A stretch of 64,000 nucleotides of DNA, from contig DATMFI010000041.1 of NCBI GenBank assembly GCA_035556215.1, positions 6,026 through 70,025 of the forward strand, written 5' to 3'. This stretch comes from Palsa-892 sp035556215 (GTDB taxonomy: Bacteria; Pseudomonadota; Alphaproteobacteria; Rhizobiales; Xanthobacteraceae). Numbering within the stretch: position 1 is the first letter of the stretch; each line of letters opens with the position of its first letter. This document shows, piece by piece, positions 8,577 through 16,965 of the stretch. Position numbers and translations under genes: made by a program. The notes beneath the pieces were generated by a model. That model did not search any database, had not been told where the DNA came from, and saw nothing but the letters and a program-made list of their open reading frames with translations.

Positions 8577-8818
8577 ATCCGATCTGTCTCGGCCTTGAAG
8601 TCGCCATCCTCGGCGCACGGCTTTGCTTCGGCGAGCCGCAATTGCAGCGGGTAACAATCCCGATCTGCGCCGTGACGACCCCGCGCGATCGCGATTTCCA
8701 GCGCCGGCTTGCCGCCGATTTAAGGGCCGCGCCGCCGAATTCAGCGTTTGAGAGCGCGCTTTCCGAATGGTTGTCGCTTCGCGATCAGGCTCGGGTCTGC
8801 CGCGTCCCGCCGGGATAG
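8573..8818 (+). CDS. Small hypothetical protein closing the lysis cassette
   Basis: 81 residues, sharing ATGA with the preceding gene, which is the main reason to believe it is translated. It has three Cys residues, a short hydrophobic N-terminus and an Arg/Asp-rich middle. No lipobox or convincing signal peptide is visible, so an outer-membrane spanin role is not supported. I do not recognise a family. It is the last gene before the FeuP-like regulator. In Sinorhizobium a small regulatory gene, feuN, precedes feuP, but this protein lacks the export signal expected of FeuN. Confidence 0.42.
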   Translation: MNPICLGLEVAILGARLCFGEPQLQRVTIPICAVTTPRDRDFQRRLAADLRAAPPNSAFESALSEWLSLRDQARVCRVPPG

Positions 8819-8927
8819 CCGCCACGGAAGAGGGGCTTCCTGTGCTGTTAACCGCTCCGCGATGAGAGAGGACATGTTATAGCCATCCGGGCTAAATATT
8901 GCCGAATATCTGGAGCCCGCTATCCCC

Positions 8928-9599
8928 ATGCGTCTTCTAGTCGTCGAGGATGATCCCGATCTGAACCGCCAGCTTTGCGCCGCGCTGACCGACGCGGGCT
9001 ACGCGGTCGATCACGCTTTCGACGGCGAGGAAGGTCATTTCCTGGGCGAGAGCGAGCCTTATGACGCGATCGTGCTGGATCTCGGCTTGCCGAAAATGGA
9101 CGGCATCTCGGTGCTCGAGTCCTGGCGCCGCACCGGAAAGAAGATGCCGGTCATCGTGTTGACGGCGCGCGACCGCTGGTCCGACAAGGTGCAGGGTTTC
9201 GATGTCGGCGCCGACGATTATGTCGCCAAGCCCTTTCACATGGAAGAAGTGCTTGCCCGCCTGCGTGCGCTATTGCGCCGCGCGAGCGGCCACGCGACGA
9301 GCGAATTGATCTGCGGTCCGATCCGGCTTGACACGCGCTCTGGCCGTGTCTCGGTCGAGGGCAACCCGGTTCGGCTCACTTCCCACGAATATCGCTTGCT
9401 CGCTTATCTCATGCATCACATGGGCCGGGTCGTTTCGCGCACCGAGCTTGTCGAGCATCTTTACGATCAGGATTTCGATCGCGACTCCAACACCATCGAG
9501 GTGTTTGTCGGCCGGCTGCGGAAAAAGCTCGGTGTCGATCTCATCCAGACCGTGCGCGGTCTGGGCTATCTCCTGACGCCGCCATCGAATGTACGCTAG
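8928..9599 (+). CDS. feuP: OmpR/PhoP-family response regulator, FeuP-like
   Basis: 223 residues: receiver domain (about 1-115) with acidic pocket Glu7-Asp8-Asp9, phosphoacceptor Asp51 and Lys101, then an OmpR-type winged-helix DNA-binding domain (about 125-218). Sequence and position match the FeuP group: in rhizobia feuPQ precede the cycHJKL cytochrome c genes, as here. FeuP is known in Sinorhizobium and Rhizobium for control of cyclic-glucan export and iron-related functions; the targets here are unknown. The last codons overlap the kinase gene start at 9589 by 11 bases, so the pair is co-translated. Confidence 0.85.
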   Translation: MRLLVVEDDPDLNRQLCAALTDAGYAVDHAFDGEEGHFLGESEPYDAIVLDLGLPKMDGISVLESWRRTGKKMPVIVLTARDRWSDKVQGFDVGADDYVAKPFHMEEVLARLRALLRRASGHATSELICGPIRLDTRSGRVSVEGNPVRLTSHEYRLLAYLMHHMGRVVSRTELVEHLYDQDFDRDSNTIEVFVGRLRKKLGVDLIQTVRGLGYLLTPPSNVR

Positions 9600-10962
9600 T
9601 TCGCTCGCACGCCGCCTGTTTCTGACCGCCATTGCGGTCACCGCGATCGTGCTGATCGGCGCCGGCATTTTGCTGACCACGCTTTATCGCTCGTCGGTCG
9701 AGCGTTCGTTCGATCGGCGCTTGAATGTCTATCTCAAAACGATCGTTGCCGATGTCGCCGTGTCGTCGAGCACGGCAATGGCCGAGCCTTCGGCGCTCGG
9801 CGAGCCGCTGTTCGATCAGCAACTATCGGGCTGGTATTGGCAGATTGTGCGGATTGGCGGCGGCGATCTCGAAACGAGAAGCTCGCGCTCGGTGCCCGAG
9901 GGCGGTTTGCCGGGGCTATCCGATCCCGCCGAAGCGGAGAAACACGGCGGCTTCAGCGAAGGCTATATAAGCGGCCCGGAAGGCCAACGGCTTCGTTTCG
10001 TGCAGCGAATTGTCGATCTTGGCGATGACGGCCGTTATGTTGTGGCGGTCGCGGGCGACGCTTACGAAATCGACGACGACACGCAGGATTTCAAGGACGC
10101 GCTTTACATTACGCTCGGCGCGCTCGGTTTCGCGTTTTTGCTGATGGTCTGGTTTCAGGTGCGCTTCGGCCTGCGGCCGCTGAAACGCCTCTCCGTGGGG
10201 CTGAGCGACATTCGCTCCGGGCGCGCGGAGCGGCTCGAAGGAAATTTCCCGAGAGAAGTCGCGCCGCTTGCAGGCGAAGTGAATGCGCTTCTGGAATCGA
10301 ACCGCGCCATTGTCGATCGCGCCCGCACGCATGTCGGGAATCTCGCACATGCGCTGAAAACACCGCTTTCGGTGCTGCTCAACGAGACGGCATCGCGCAA
10401 GGATCCGCTCGCGGAGAAAGTTCGAGAGCAGGTCATCGCCATGCGCGATCAGGTTCAACATCATTTGGAGCGGGCCCGCATGGCCGCGAGGGTTGCGGTG
10501 GTCGGAACGGTGAGTGACGTTTCCCCCGTGATCGCGAGCCTCGCGCGAACCATGCCGAAGATTCATCATGCCCGAAAGGTGCGGATCGAAACGCGCATCG
10601 TCGATGAAGTGAAATTCAACGGCGAGCGGCAGGATTTCGAGGAGATGATGGGCAATCTCATCGACAATGCCTGCAAGTGGGCAAACTCCCGGGTAGATAT
10701 CGAGGTGTTCCGCAAGCCCGGCGAAAATCCCGATGACCGCAAGTTTTTCCATGTGCTGATCGACGATGACGGCCCCGGCCTGCCGCCGGAGATGCGCGAG
10801 CAAATTCCTCAGCGCGGGCGCAAGCTCGACGAGAGCAAGCCGGGCACCGGCCTCGGGCTCTCGATCGTGACCGATCTTGCAACGCTTTATGGCGGCAAGC
10901 TCATTTTCAGCAGCGCGCCGATCGGCGGCCTGCGCGCGGAACTGGTGCTTCCCGCTGCCTGA
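9589..10962 (+). CDS. feuQ: PhoQ-type sensor histidine kinase, FeuQ-like
   Basis: 457 residues. Membrane helix about 10-30, periplasmic sensor region to about 175, second helix about 178-198, HAMP-like linker, then a kinase core with Asn-Leu-Ala-His-Ala-Leu-Lys-Thr-Pro-Leu (His254) and ATP-binding boxes Asn-Leu-Ile-Asp-Asn-Ala, Asp-Asp-Gly-Pro-Gly-Leu and Gly-Thr-Gly-Leu-Gly-Leu-Ser. The H-box spelling is that of the PhoQ/FeuQ group. It overlaps feuP, its probable substrate. The periplasmic region is acidic, with several Glu/Asp clusters, but its ligand cannot be read from sequence. Confidence 0.84.
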   Translation: MYASSLARRLFLTAIAVTAIVLIGAGILLTTLYRSSVERSFDRRLNVYLKTIVADVAVSSSTAMAEPSALGEPLFDQQLSGWYWQIVRIGGGDLETRSSRSVPEGGLPGLSDPAEAEKHGGFSEGYISGPEGQRLRFVQRIVDLGDDGRYVVAVAGDAYEIDDDTQDFKDALYITLGALGFAFLLMVWFQVRFGLRPLKRLSVGLSDIRSGRAERLEGNFPREVAPLAGEVNALLESNRAIVDRARTHVGNLAHALKTPLSVLLNETASRKDPLAEKVREQVIAMRDQVQHHLERARMAARVAVVGTVSDVSPVIASLARTMPKIHHARKVRIETRIVDEVKFNGERQDFEEMMGNLIDNACKWANSRVDIEVFRKPGENPDDRKFFHVLIDDDGPGLPPEMREQIPQRGRKLDESKPGTGLGLSIVTDLATLYGGKLIFSSAPIGGLRAELVLPAA

Positions 10963-11035
10963 GCCCCGCTTTCGCCCCATTTCTCGGCACGCTATAAATC
11001 CAATCGAGATACACACCGCTTTGGCTGGGGAACTC

Positions 11036-11515
11036 ATGCGAATGAACGCGACGCAATGCGCGACACGATGGATGGGCGTTGGCTTGATTGCGCTCGTGTT
11101 GGCTGGCTGTTCCGGCGAGCCGGGACCCAAGACCGGGGCGGGGGTTGCGACCGGCGCCTTTACCGGCGCGCTGATCGGTGCGGCAACGGGCCGGAGCCCG
11201 GGCTCGGCCGTGGCCGGCGCGTTGATCGGCGGCGTCGTCGGCGGTGCGATCGGTAACGCACTCGACGAGGAAGATCGCCGGCGTGCTTATGAAGCCGAAA
11301 TGAACGCGCTCGAATATGGCGGCCCCGGAAATCCCGTGAGCTGGCGGGGCGAGCGCGATGCCTATGGCACGATTGTCGTCGGCCCGACCTATCCGCAGTC
11401 CAACTACAGCCGTTGCCGTCAATATACCCACACCATCTATATCCACGGCCGCCCCGAAGCGGCCCGCGGCGTAGCCTGCCGCAACCCCGACGGCACCTGG
11501 ACGCGGATCAGTTGA
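11036..11515 (+). CDS. Glycine-zipper outer-membrane-type lipoprotein
   Basis: 159 residues from the ATG at 11036; a second ATG 6 bases on is also possible. A basic N-terminus and hydrophobic stretch end in a lipobox, Val-Leu-Ala-Gly-Cys. Two Gly/Ala-rich helices with GxxxG spacing follow (about residues 36-80), the glycine-zipper 2TM pattern of rickettsial 17-kDa-type antigens and SlyB-like proteins. The C-terminus carries two Cys in a domain ending Arg-Asn-Pro-Asp-Gly-Thr-Trp, common in alphaproteobacterial surface antigens. It probably sits in the outer membrane with an envelope-stability role. It stands alone after feuQ. Confidence 0.78.
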   Translation: MRMNATQCATRWMGVGLIALVLAGCSGEPGPKTGAGVATGAFTGALIGAATGRSPGSAVAGALIGGVVGGAIGNALDEEDRRRAYEAEMNALEYGGPGNPVSWRGERDAYGTIVVGPTYPQSNYSRCRQYTHTIYIHGRPEAARGVACRNPDGTWTRIS

Positions 11516-11607
11516 TCCGCGTCGTTCCCGCAAGGTTTCGTTAACTTCTCTCAACCCTCTCTTAAGATCGGCGCTTCTATGCTGCCCGCGTTTTCGTGGG
11601 AGAATAA

Positions 11608-13014
11608 ATGACGACCGGCGCTTCAACAGCCGAGCGATTGCGGCAGTTTCTGCGCGAGATGTCGCCGGCGGCGCGCGCACTGCTGTTGCGCGAGCTTGAG
11701 CGCGGCGCCTACAACAGCGAAACCTTCCCCGGCTTCGATCTTATCCTTGACGAGTTGCGCCGCGCAGAGCGGGCATCGGCGGCGCCTGCGCCGCGCATCG
11801 AAGGTCTTGACCGCCGGCTGTTCCAGCCGCTGGTACCGTTCCTCGTTACCGAGGAAAGCCCGGAGAAGATGCGCGGCCGCATCACGCGCTCGTCGCTGGG
11901 CAGCATCTGGACATGGCTCGAGCGCGACCTGATGGCCGACGACATCAGGGCCTGCGGCGAGAAGCTCTCCGTCGCGATTGCCGCAGACAATGCCGAGCAG
12001 GCACAGCAGATCGCGGCCGATTTTCAGAACCGCTTCATTACGATTGTCGAAAAAACGCTCAAGGAAAACTGCTCGGATATGAAGGCCCGGCAGAAGCTGG
12101 TTTCGCAGCTTGGCGGCGAGCACGTTCTTGATGACCTTCTCGATATCGTCGCGATCCTGAAAATCCGCGAGGCACTCGCCGGCCTTGCGCAGCGCTTGCC
12201 GCCGCAGATCAAGAATCTGTCCGACTCCGACCTTCAGGCCATTCGCACGCTGTTCGAGCATCCTGCCGTGCAGCGTCCGAGCGTGTTTCCGTATGCGCTC
12301 GCGCTTTTATTCTCCCGCCTGGCTTTTCCCCCGCACATTCTGCGTCTCGCTGTCGCCGCTGCCGAAACCGATTCGGCGCCGCGTATCGCCGAGACGTCCT
12401 ATGCCTTCGCCGTCGATCTTGTTGTTGACGAGATAGGCCGCCAGGCATCGCATCTCCCGGAGAGCCTGCGCGCCCGTGCGACGGCGGATGTCTGCGCCAG
12501 CATCAAGAAATTTCACGACTACGCCCGCGCGTTCTCCACCGAACTCGACGTTTCGATCGACACGCGCTGGAGCAAGAAAATCGCGCATATGCGAACCGAG
12601 CTCGCGCGTATTCTGCGCTCGAACATCGACGGCCTGCCGGGCAAGGTGCGCCGCATGTTACGGCCGCACCGCAAGGAAGAGATTTCGGCGGCGGCGCTCG
12701 ATCAGCACGAGGTTGCCGATATCGAGAACGCGCTCGAAATTCTCGGCGCTTGCCGTTTGGCGGCGGGCGAAATCGCACTCAACGAAATCACGCTGCGGCT
12801 TTCTTCCGAGCTTGAAACCTGCCTCGACAACGCGACGCAGGCGCTGCTTGAGCAGATTCGCCAGGCCTCCGACGCAGACCGGCCGTTCCGCCAGTCGCAG
12901 CTCGACGCCGCCGTGCGCTTTTCCAGCAAGGTATTCGGCAAGCGCTACGCGGAACTTCTGTCGAAGGCCGCCGGTGTTGCCCTCCAGAGCGAACGGCGCG
13001 CCGCGCAGGGCTGA
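11608..13014 (+). CDS. Conserved alpha-helical protein of unknown function
   Basis: 468 residues with no signal peptide and no membrane segment. It is rich in Leu, Ala, Arg and Glu with heptad-like spacing, so a soluble all-helical protein is likely. I do not recognise a domain or catalytic motif. A few hydrophobic patches (for example Val-Phe-Pro-Tyr-Ala-Leu-Ala-Leu-Leu-Phe near residue 230) could pack between helical repeats. It sits alone between the glycine-zipper lipoprotein and ccmI, with more than 90 bases on either side, so it is probably transcribed on its own. Low-complexity tails are absent. Confidence 0.7.
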   Translation: MTTGASTAERLRQFLREMSPAARALLLRELERGAYNSETFPGFDLILDELRRAERASAAPAPRIEGLDRRLFQPLVPFLVTEESPEKMRGRITRSSLGSIWTWLERDLMADDIRACGEKLSVAIAADNAEQAQQIAADFQNRFITIVEKTLKENCSDMKARQKLVSQLGGEHVLDDLLDIVAILKIREALAGLAQRLPPQIKNLSDSDLQAIRTLFEHPAVQRPSVFPYALALLFSRLAFPPHILRLAVAAAETDSAPRIAETSYAFAVDLVVDEIGRQASHLPESLRARATADVCASIKKFHDYARAFSTELDVSIDTRWSKKIAHMRTELARILRSNIDGLPGKVRRMLRPHRKEEISAAALDQHEVADIENALEILGACRLAAGEIALNEITLRLSSELETCLDNATQALLEQIRQASDADRPFRQSQLDAAVRFSSKVFGKRYAELLSKAAGVALQSERRAAQG

Positions 13015-13124
13015 TAGGCCGCCCGCGCTTGATCTCCCGCAATACCCCGTTTCCCGACTTATGATCGATTGCGGAGGCCTTACCAAAGGGCTTCCTGTCC
13101 ATTAAGAAGTCGCCGGGAGATCGA

Positions 13125-13967
13125 ATGTTGTTCTGGTTTCTGATCGCAGCGATGACCGGCGCCGCCGTTTTTTCGGTGCTGTGGCCGCTTGGCGCGCGCC
13201 GGGCGGCGGCCGCGCCGGCGAATGCCGATCTTATGGTCTATCGCGACCAGCTTGCCGAACTCGATCATGACCGCGCTCGCGGGTTGCTTGCGGAGCCCGA
13301 AGCGGAAGCCGCGCGCGCCGAGATCGCGCGCCGCCTGATTGGCGTTGCGAAAAAAAATGCCGGCCGCGAAACAAGCATCGGTTCGCCCATGCGGCGCCGG
13401 CTGGCGGGCCTTGCCGCGTTGACGGTCGTTCCCGCGGTGGCCCTGCTGTTCTATCTTTCGCTCGGCTCTCCCTATCTATCCGAGGTCAATCCGCGGCCGG
13501 CCGTAACGACGGCATCCGAGCAGGTCGCGATGCTGCTCGCGCGCATTGAAAAACATCTTGCCGAACATCCTGATGACGGGAAGGGGTGGGAGGTCGTCGC
13601 GCCGGTTTATACTCGCCTCGATCGCACCGAGGACGCGGTGAAGGCGCGCGCCAATGCCTTGCGGCTTCTGGGTGAGACGGCCGGCCGTCAGGCGGATCTG
13701 GGTGAGGCGCTTGTCACCGATGCACGGGGGGTCGTCACCGCCGACGCGCGAAAGGCGTTTGCGAGGGCCGATGCACTGGAAGCGGGCCAGCCGAAAGCGC
13801 GTTTTTTCCTCGGTCTTGCCGCGGAGCAGGATGGCCGCAAGGATGACGCCGAAAAGATCTGGCGCGAAATGCTCAATAGCGCGCCGCAGGATGCACCTTA
13901 TCTACCGGCTGTGCGCGAAGCATTGGAACAGTTGCGCGCAAATCGGGGGCAGAGGAACGTGAAATGA
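13125..13967 (+). CDS. ccmI: Cytochrome c biogenesis protein CcmI (CycH)
   Basis: 280 residues. An N-terminal membrane helix (residues 1-20) is followed by a cytoplasmic stretch with Tyr-Arg-Asp-Gln-Leu-Ala-Glu-Leu-Asp, typical of CcmI. A second helix lies near residues 91-112, then a periplasmic TPR-like region. CcmI delivers apocytochrome c to the CcmF/CcmH heme ligation complex. It is the first gene of ccmI-ccmE-ccmF-ccmH, the rhizobial cycHJKL order, and overlaps ccmE by 4 bases. The periplasmic part is shorter than in gammaproteobacterial CcmI but usual for rhizobia. Confidence 0.9.
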   Translation: MLFWFLIAAMTGAAVFSVLWPLGARRAAAAPANADLMVYRDQLAELDHDRARGLLAEPEAEAARAEIARRLIGVAKKNAGRETSIGSPMRRRLAGLAALTVVPAVALLFYLSLGSPYLSEVNPRPAVTTASEQVAMLLARIEKHLAEHPDDGKGWEVVAPVYTRLDRTEDAVKARANALRLLGETAGRQADLGEALVTDARGVVTADARKAFARADALEAGQPKARFFLGLAAEQDGRKDDAEKIWREMLNSAPQDAPYLPAVREALEQLRANRGQRNVK

Positions 13968-14437
13968 CGCGCCGCCAGCGACGTCTTACTTTGATCGGAA
14001 TTGCCGCGGTGGTGCTTTCCGTTGCCGCAGCGCTCGCGCTCTCAGCGCTTCGGGATTCGATCGTCTTTTTTGTCACGCCGAGCGAGCTTGCCGCAAAGCC
14101 GGTCGAGCCAGGCAAGCGCTTCCGTCTTGGCGGTCTGGTCGAGCAGGGAAGCGTCGCGAAGGACGGCCTCACGGTTCGCTTCCGCGTCACCGATGGCGGC
14201 GCGAACCTGCCGGTGAGCTATCATGGGTTGCTGCCGGACTTGTTCCGCGAGGAGCAGGGCGTCATCGCCGAAGGCAAGCTTGATACCACTGGCGTCTTTA
14301 TCGCCGATACTGTGCTTGCCAAGCACGACGAGCGTTACATGCCGCGCGAGGTCGCCGATGCGCTGAAGAAGCAAGGGCATTGGCAAGGCGAGCATAACGG
14401 TGAACAAAAGGGCGATCGGCCCAAAGGCAAGCCATGA
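13964..14437 (+). CDS. ccmE: Periplasmic heme chaperone CcmE (CycJ)
   Basis: 157 residues. An N-terminal signal anchor (about 8-28) is followed by a beta-barrel OB-fold domain. The heme-binding motif His-x-x-x-Tyr is present as His121-Asp-Glu-Arg-Tyr125; His121 is the residue expected to bind heme covalently. The C-terminus is a charged Lys/Gly-rich tail, as in other CcmE proteins. CcmE carries heme from CcmABCD (not in this window) to CcmF. It overlaps ccmI and ccmF by 4 bases each, so translation is coupled through the operon. Confidence 0.94.
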   Translation: MTRRQRRLTLIGIAAVVLSVAAALALSALRDSIVFFVTPSELAAKPVEPGKRFRLGGLVEQGSVAKDGLTVRFRVTDGGANLPVSYHGLLPDLFREEQGVIAEGKLDTTGVFIADTVLAKHDERYMPREVADALKKQGHWQGEHNGEQKGDRPKGKP

Positions 14438-16413
14438 TCGCGGAGCTTGCGCATTATGCGCTGATCCTTGCGTTCACATTGGCCTTACTTCAGGCGGCGC
14501 TGCCGCTGTGGGGCGCGTGGAAAAACGACGCCACCTTGATCGGCACCGCTGCGCCGCTGGCGGTGACGGTGTTTGTCTTTATTACGCTGTCGTTTGCCGG
14601 CCTTACCGTCAGCTTCGTGCGTTCGGATTTTTCCGTGCTTGGCGTCTACGCCAATTCGCACTCGCTGCAGCCGCTGCTCTATAAAATCACCGGCGTATGG
14701 GGCAACCACGAAGGCTCGATGGTGCTTTGGGTCTTCGTGCTGGGGCTGTTCTCGGCGCTCGTCGCGTTGCTCGGCCGCAATCTGCCGCTGCGCCTGCGCG
14801 CCAACGTGCTCGGCATTGAAGGCCTGATCGCGGCGATTTTTCTCCTCTTTATCCTGACGACCTCAAATCCGTTCCTGCGGCTCGATCCGGCGCCAGCCGA
14901 AGGCCAGCAACTCAACCCGATCCTGCAGGACATCGGACTCGCGATCCATCCGCCGCTGCTCTATCTCGGCTATGTCGGTTTTTCGATCACGTTCGCATTT
15001 GCCGCCGCGGCACTGCTCGAAGGCCGCGTCGATGCCGCATGGGCGCGCTGGGTGCGGCCGTGGATCCTCGCCGCCTGGATCTCGTTGACGCTCGGCATCG
15101 CGATGGGCTCGTACTGGGCCTATTACGAGCTTGGCTGGGGCGGTTACTGGTTCTGGGATCCCGTCGAGAACGCGTCGCTCATGCCCTGGCTGATCGGCAC
15201 CGCACTTCTGCACTCCGCCGTCGTCATGGAAAAGCGCGAGGCGCTGAAGATCTGGACGCTTCTGCTGTCGATCTTCGCGTTCTCCTTCTCGTTGCTCGGT
15301 ACATTTCTCGTACGCTCAGGCGTTCTCACCTCGGTGCATAGCTTCGCCAATGATCCCGCGCGCGGTGTCTTTATTCTCGCCATCCTGGTGTTCTTCATCG
15401 GCGGTTCGCTCACGTTGTTTGCGTGGCGCGCGCCGCTCCTGAAGCAGGGCGGATTGTTTGCGCCGATCTCGCGCGAGGGCGCGCTGATCCTCAACAACCT
15501 CTTGCTCACCGCGACGGCGGCAACGGTATTCACCGGCACGCTTTATCCGCTCGTGCTCGAGGCCGCGACCGGTGAGAAGATTTCCGTCGGTGCGCCGTTC
15601 TTCGACCGCACAGCGGGGCCGCTGTTGCTCGCGCTGACGCTCGTCATGCCGGCAGGCCCTTTGCTCGCGTGGAAGCGGGGAGACGCGCGCGGCGTCGCCG
15701 AGCGATTGGCATTCATTGCCGCGGTTGCCGCAATTATTGCTGCGGTTGTTCTGTGGATCGCCAAGGGCGGGCCCATTCTCGCTGCCGTCGGCTTATTCTG
15801 TGCGATTTACGCCATCTTCGGCGCGCTCGTGGAATTCGTTGAACGTATCCAGCTTTTTCGTGTTGCGCCGGGCGTTTCTTTGGCGCGTGCGCGGGGCCTG
15901 CCGCGTTCGGCCTTCGGCACGCTGTTCGCACATCTCGGTATCGGCATTTCGCTTCTCGGCATCGCCGCCGAAGCAGGCTGGAGCCAGGAGCGCGTTGTCG
16001 CTCTCAAAGGCGGCGACCGGATCGAGATTGGCAGCTTCGATCTTTCGTTCCAGGGCCTGCACGAGCGCAGCGGCGCGAACTGGCGCGATCAGGTCGGCCG
16101 CTTCGAAGTGCGGCGTGGCGGCGTAATGATCGCGGTGGTCGAGCCAGCGAAGCGCGTTTATCTCGCCAACAACCAGCCGACGACCGAGGCGGGGATCGCC
16201 ACATTCGGCTTCGGCCAGCTCTATGTCAGCCTTGGCGAACCGATGCCGGGCGGCGCCATCTCGGCTCGCATTTACTGGAAGCCCGTTGTGACGTTGATCT
16301 GGTTCGGCGGATTGCTGATGGCATTCGGCGGTATGCTCTCGCTAAGCGATCGCCGATTGCGGATTGGCGCACCGGCGCCCGCGCGGCGCGTTACCGTCGC
16401 GCCGGCCGAGTAA
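14434..16413 (+). CDS. ccmF: Cytochrome c heme lyase CcmF (CycK)
   Basis: 659 residues with more than ten hydrophobic segments. The Trp-rich heme-handling motif is present as Trp-Gly-Gly-Tyr-Trp-Phe-Trp-Asp-Pro-Val-Glu-Asn-Ala-Ser, with Tyr at a place that is often Trp, a conservative change. Conserved His residues occur in loops, for example Ile-His-Pro-Pro-Leu-Leu-Tyr near residue 170. The protein attaches heme from CcmE to apocytochrome c together with CcmH and CcmI. Its stop is 5 bases before ccmH. No ccmG (thioredoxin-like) gene lies between ccmF and ccmH, matching the rhizobial arrangement, where it is encoded elsewhere. Confidence 0.95.
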   Translation: MIAELAHYALILAFTLALLQAALPLWGAWKNDATLIGTAAPLAVTVFVFITLSFAGLTVSFVRSDFSVLGVYANSHSLQPLLYKITGVWGNHEGSMVLWVFVLGLFSALVALLGRNLPLRLRANVLGIEGLIAAIFLLFILTTSNPFLRLDPAPAEGQQLNPILQDIGLAIHPPLLYLGYVGFSITFAFAAAALLEGRVDAAWARWVRPWILAAWISLTLGIAMGSYWAYYELGWGGYWFWDPVENASLMPWLIGTALLHSAVVMEKREALKIWTLLLSIFAFSFSLLGTFLVRSGVLTSVHSFANDPARGVFILAILVFFIGGSLTLFAWRAPLLKQGGLFAPISREGALILNNLLLTATAATVFTGTLYPLVLEAATGEKISVGAPFFDRTAGPLLLALTLVMPAGPLLAWKRGDARGVAERLAFIAAVAAIIAAVVLWIAKGGPILAAVGLFCAIYAIFGALVEFVERIQLFRVAPGVSLARARGLPRSAFGTLFAHLGIGISLLGIAAEAGWSQERVVALKGGDRIEIGSFDLSFQGLHERSGANWRDQVGRFEVRRGGVMIAVVEPAKRVYLANNQPTTEAGIATFGFGQLYVSLGEPMPGGAISARIYWKPVVTLIWFGGLLMAFGGMLSLSDRRLRIGAPAPARRVTVAPAE

Positions 16414-16418
16414 CGCGG

Positions 16419-16889
16419 ATGCGCCGTCTTCTCGTTGCCCTCGTACTTTTTGTTTCGCTTGGCGCTGCGTTTGCGGTTGAGCCGGACGAAATGATGAAGG
16501 ATCCGGCACTTGAAGCGCGCGCTCGTGCACTGTCCCAGACGCTGCGTTGCATGGTCTGCCAGAATCAGTCGATCGAGGATTCGGCGGCGCCGCTCGCACG
16601 CGATCTTCGCCTGATCGTGCGCGAGCGTATTCAGGCAGGCGACAGCGACCAGCAGATTCGCGATTATCTTGTCGCGCGCTATGGCGAGTTCGTTTTGCTC
16701 GATCCGCGCGTGAGCGTTCACACCATTGCGCTTTGGGCCATTCCCGGCGGCATTTTGCTGGTCGGTATGACGTGGCTCGCATTCCTGTGGTTTCGCGGCA
16801 ATCGGCCGCAGCCGCAGAAACTTTCTCGTGAAGAAGAGAAGCTTCTCGACGAAATCGTCAAGAAATCCAAAGACCTTACGAATTTGTAA
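16419..16889 (+). CDS. ccmH: Cytochrome c biogenesis thiol protein CcmH (CycL)
   Basis: 156 residues. A signal peptide (about 1-20) precedes the redox motif Leu-Arg-Cys-Met-Val-Cys-Gln-Asn-Gln-Ser, the RCxxCQ signature of CcmH. A C-terminal membrane helix (about 105-125) and charged tail follow. It reduces the apocytochrome CXXCH thiols before heme ligation. It is the last ccm gene; the 76-base gap to degP carries no obvious terminator, so readthrough into degP is plausible. Confidence 0.94.
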   Translation: MRRLLVALVLFVSLGAAFAVEPDEMMKDPALEARARALSQTLRCMVCQNQSIEDSAAPLARDLRLIVRERIQAGDSDQQIRDYLVARYGEFVLLDPRVSVHTIALWAIPGGILLVGMTWLAFLWFRGNRPQPQKLSREEEKLLDEIVKKSKDLTNL

Positions 16890-16965
16890 TTTTTCGGCCA
16901 GCGCGTTGTAAGGCGCGGGTGCCTATTTATCTCCGTGACAAGCGAATTCCCGCACGGAGAGATCA

